From NCBI GenBank assembly GCA_028710655.1, contig JAQTTS010000017.1, positions 1 to 15,655 of the forward strand: a stretch of DNA of 15,655 nt, in the 5' to 3' direction. A program made the translations under genes and the position numbers. Shown here one piece after another: positions 14,478-15,655 of this stretch (positions within the stretch are counted from its first letter, which is position 1; every line of letters begins with the position of its first letter). Source of the stretch: Dehalococcoidales bacterium (GTDB lineage: Bacteria; Chloroflexota; Dehalococcoidia; Dehalococcoidales; UBA5760). The notes beneath the pieces are model-generated. The model was not told where the DNA came from. It was given only the letters and a program-made list of their open reading frames with translations, and ran no database searches.

Positions 14478-15099
14478 GCTTGAGGGCTACCCCTTCAAGG
14501 ACGTTAGCCACATCCTCACACCGGTCGGTCGCTGTTTCCATATATTCATATATCTCACGCCATTTGATAACCTGAGCGATGTCTATATTATCATTAAAAA
14601 GTTCGGCCATCGCGGAACGAAATATGCGGTCGGCGACATTTTCCAACCGGTTAATCTCTACACACTGTTCGAGCACCTGCTTTAGCTCGGCACGACGCCG
14701 CAGTTTAGGCAATACCTTCTCTACCTCAACTGATGCTTGGACGATGGTGTCGGCCAGTTCCTGAGCCCTCAGTGTAGGACACTCTATTTTGTAAATAAGG
14801 ATGGCATCGGCGGCCGCTTCAATGAAGTCAGTCACGTCATCCAGAGCATGGGCCAGCAGTGCTATATCCTCCCTGTCAAACGGGGTAACGAAGGTGCGGT
14901 GTAGTTGAGCGAGAATCTTATGGGTAATAGTGTCGCCTTGGTGTTCGAGTTCGGTTATTTCAGCCGCACTTTTCACAAAATCACCGCAGTTATCAAGCAT
15001 GCTATGCAATTCCTCGGCTGCCTTGACCATATTCCGGGCGCTCTGCTCAAAGAGTCCAAAAAAACTCTCTTCTTTAGGGATAAAGGGGAACCTAACCAT
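14470..15099 (-). CDS. DUF47/PhoU-like phosphate-transport regulator
   Basis: A 209-residue all-helical protein of the DUF47 family, related to PhoU and nearly always encoded beside PiT transporters, which it is thought to regulate. Family features in order: F-F-G-L-F-E at 13-18, E-H-Q-G-D-T-I-T-H at 52-60, F-V-T-P-F-D-R-E-D-I at 70-79, L-D-D-V-T-D at 86-91, then the second PhoU-like half with E-N-V-A-D-R-I-F and W-R-E-I-Y-E-Y-M-E near the C-terminus, and D-R-C-E-D-V-A-N. The acidic E/D-x3-D clusters resemble PhoU metal sites. AAGGAGGAG precedes the ATG by about nine bases. Its end overlaps the pit start. A consensus-like promoter lies about 95 bases upstream, back to back with the trkA-side promoter. 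Confidence 0.94.
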   Translation of the reverse strand: MVRFPFIPKEESFFGLFEQSARNMVKAAEELHSMLDNCGDFVKSAAEITELEHQGDTITHKILAQLHRTFVTPFDREDIALLAHALDDVTDFIEAAADAILIYKIECPTLRAQELADTIVQASVEVEKVLPKLRRRAELKQVLEQCVEINRLENVADRIFRSAMAELFNDNIDIAQVIKWREIYEYMETATDRCEDVANVLEGVALKHA

Positions 15100-15198
15100 T
15101 AATATTGCTCCTCCTTCGCCAAAGAATGCCTCAATACCATCATTTGGAGCATAGGCAGGATTGGGACATAAAAACCATAGACATAAACCTGTACTTTG

Positions 15199-15227
15199 AG
15201 TTTAGATTAGGGCTGTGTAATTGTCAA
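15199..15227 (-). promoter_or_regulatory. Predicted promoter of the DUF47-pit operon
   Basis: On the minus strand TTGACA (15222-15227, perfect), 17-base spacer, TAAACT (15199-15204, 4/6). Predicted +1 is about 15192, giving a leader of roughly 93 bases. Confidence 0.55.
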
Positions 15228-15245
15228 GCGGAGGTATTCTTGACA
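15222..15245. repeat. Inverted repeat built from two facing -35 boxes
   Basis: TGTCAAG at 15222-15228 and CTTGACA at 15239-15245 are perfect complements in inverted orientation, separated by ten bases. Each arm contains the -35 hexamer of one of two divergent promoters. The symmetry may simply reflect two consensus -35 boxes, or may be an operator. Confidence 0.75.
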
Positions 15246-15268
15246 GAAGTCAGGTGAGCGGGTAAAAT
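15240..15268 (+). promoter_or_regulatory. Strong predicted promoter toward trkA (P1)
   Basis: Perfect TTGACA (15240-15245), 17-base spacer, TAAAAT (15263-15268, 5/6). Predicted +1 near 15275. This is the best sigma-70 match in the window. The transcript would carry the G-quadruplex motif and have a leader of about 117 bases before the small ORF. Confidence 0.65.
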
Positions 15269-15297
15269 TCTCCGAACCGCGGGCAAGTAGTCAAAGC

Positions 15298-15317
15298 GGG
15301 ATGGCGGGGAGGGTGGG
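15298..15317 (+). promoter_or_regulatory. Canonical G-quadruplex motif in the predicted trkA leader
   Basis: Four runs of at least three G on the plus strand: 15298-15300, 15306-15309, 15311-15313 and 15315-15317, with loops of five, one and one bases (one G run has four). This satisfies the G3+N1-7 rule. It lies about 23 bases after the predicted P1 transcription start, so it would be in the RNA. Folding is not shown. Confidence 0.6.
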
Positions 15318-15323
15318 ATTCAC

Positions 15324-15352
15324 TTGACCATTTCCTAAATCGGTGCCATTAT
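15324..15352 (+). promoter_or_regulatory. Second, weaker candidate promoter toward trkA (P2)
   Basis: TTGACC (15324-15329, 5/6), 17 bases, CATTAT (15347-15352, 4/6), with +1 near 15359. A transcript from here would lack the G-quadruplex motif and have a leader of about 33 bases. Confidence 0.3.
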
Positions 15353-15391
15353 TATGGCTGTAATTTCGAAGTCTAGACCAGATGGGGGCCA

Positions 15392-15565
15392 ATGGATACC
15401 AAAGATACGCTACGGAGCGATAAAGAAGATTTGGTTGAGGAATTACCTACCATACGTCCGGGCGATCGGGTACTGCGCAGGCGGAAAAAGTCTCAAGGAA
15501 AATGGAGCGCCATCTGGCAAGGTATTTCAAGGTTTTTTAGGTTGCTTGCCGGTAGGAAGAGTTGA
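15392..15565 (+). CDS. Small basic protein (57 residues) upstream of trkA
   Basis: I do not recognise this protein. The frame opens at an ATG behind a run of five G, runs 57 codons, and stops four bases before the TrkA-like ATG, as expected for an operon partner. The first half is acidic and hydrophilic (M-D-T-K-D-T-L-R-S-D-K-E-D-L-V-E-E-L). The middle has I-R-P-G-D-R-V-L-R-R-R-K-K. The C-terminal 20 residues (W-S-A-I-W-Q-G-I-S-R-F-F-R-L-L) would make a basic amphipathic helix able to lie on a membrane. Codon choice resembles the neighbours. A competing 71-codon frame (15354-15569) overlaps it, but that one has an unusual composition and no ribosome site. It may be a small partner of the potassium system or simply a leader ORF (inference). 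Confidence 0.5.
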   Translation: MDTKDTLRSDKEDLVEELPTIRPGDRVLRRRKKSQGKWSAIWQGISRFFRLLAGRKS

Positions 15566-15569
15566 ATAG

Positions 15570-15655
15570 ATGTATATTATTATAGCCGGCGCCGGGGTAG
15601 TGGGTTTCAACATTGCCTCCTTGCTTGTCCAGGAAAACCACCAGGTAGCGGTAAT
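15570..15655 (+). CDS. trkA: TrkA-type NAD-binding potassium uptake protein, 5' fragment
   Basis: Only the first 28 codons are inside the window. They read M-Y-I-I-I-A-G-A-G-V-V-G-F-N-I-A-S-L-L-V, the first beta strand and the G-x-G-x-x-G dinucleotide-binding turn of an RCK/TrkA-N domain, followed by the helix and the start of strand two (H-Q-V-A-V). TrkA-type proteins are peripheral cytoplasmic subunits that gate Trk/Ktr potassium transporters in response to nucleotides; full-length ones are about 220 residues (KtrA type) or 450 (TrkA type), and which applies here cannot be told. AGGAAG, inside the end of the small ORF, is the likely ribosome site. The membrane subunit would be expected beyond the window. 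Other Rossmann proteins can start this way, so the family call is good but not certain. Confidence 0.8.
   Translation, partial: MYIIIAGAGVVGFNIASLLVQENHQVAV

Larger units (their letters stand above)
15100..15391. other. Divergent intergenic regulatory region
   Basis: About 290 bases without a convincing gene. It holds the minus-strand promoter of the DUF47-pit operon, one strong and one weaker plus-strand promoter, a 7-bp-arm inverted repeat made of the two facing -35 boxes, and a G-quadruplex motif. I see no tRNA, terminator or insertion-sequence end. An 8-codon reading frame from the ATG at 15301 overlaps the G-rich element and is not supported as a gene. Confidence 0.6.

Noticed and set aside
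15301..15327. Eight-codon leader peptide starting inside the G-rich element
   Set aside because: The purine-rich element would have to serve as its coding sequence, and there is no arrest motif, regulatory codon run or attenuator after it.
15354..15569. 71-codon plus-strand frame ending just before trkA
   Set aside because: It overlaps the 57-codon frame, has no ribosome site, begins at or inside the second candidate promoter region, and its glycine/tyrosine/cysteine-rich composition is unlike its neighbours. The 57-codon frame looks more protein-like.

Overview
The window reads as ordinary, gene-dense bacterial chromosome of moderate GC. The protein repertoire suggests a Dehalococcoidia-like member of the Chloroflexota: an ArgH that begins with an I-R-S-R-F type N-terminus instead of the usual W-G-G-R-F, a stand-alone pyruvate-kinase C-terminal-domain protein, a remA-gmk pair, and a G-P-S-G-V-G-K-D P-loop in guanylate kinase. 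This is a judgement from remembered family sequences, not from a search. There are no mobile elements, CRISPR arrays, tRNA or rRNA genes that I can see.

Region 1 (6-6810, minus strand) is an arginine operon transcribed argJ-argB-argD-alpha/beta hydrolase-argG-argH. ArgJ makes N-acetylglutamate and recovers the acetyl group, ArgB and ArgD carry acetylglutamate towards acetylornithine, and ArgG and ArgH turn citrulline into arginine. argC and argF are not in the window, and an unassigned alpha/beta hydrolase lies between argD and argG. The operon appears to start from a promoter whose predicted +1 is the G of the argJ GTG, so argJ may be leaderless.

Region 2 (6910-8341, plus strand) holds the pyruvate-kinase-C-like protein and a fumarylacetoacetate-hydrolase (FAH) family enzyme. 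Region 3 (8364-12387, minus strand) holds uspA, mutS and a short-chain dehydrogenase. Region 4 (12563-13472, plus strand) is remA overlapping gmk. Region 5 (13482-15099, minus strand) is a DUF47/PhoU-like regulator overlapping a PiT phosphate transporter gene.

Region 6 (15100-15655) is the most interesting part. Back-to-back sigma-70 promoters share an inverted repeat made of their two -35 boxes. One drives the phosphate operon and the other drives a plus-strand transcript. The predicted leader of that transcript has a canonical four-run G-quadruplex motif, then a 57-codon small ORF, then the start of a TrkA-type potassium-uptake regulator gene cut off by the window edge. A potassium-stabilised RNA fold ahead of a potassium-transport gene is a testable regulatory idea.

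Two start sites differ from the longest reading frames: argB most likely starts at a TTG at 5550 behind AAGGAG, and remA at the ATG at 12563 behind GAGGTG.
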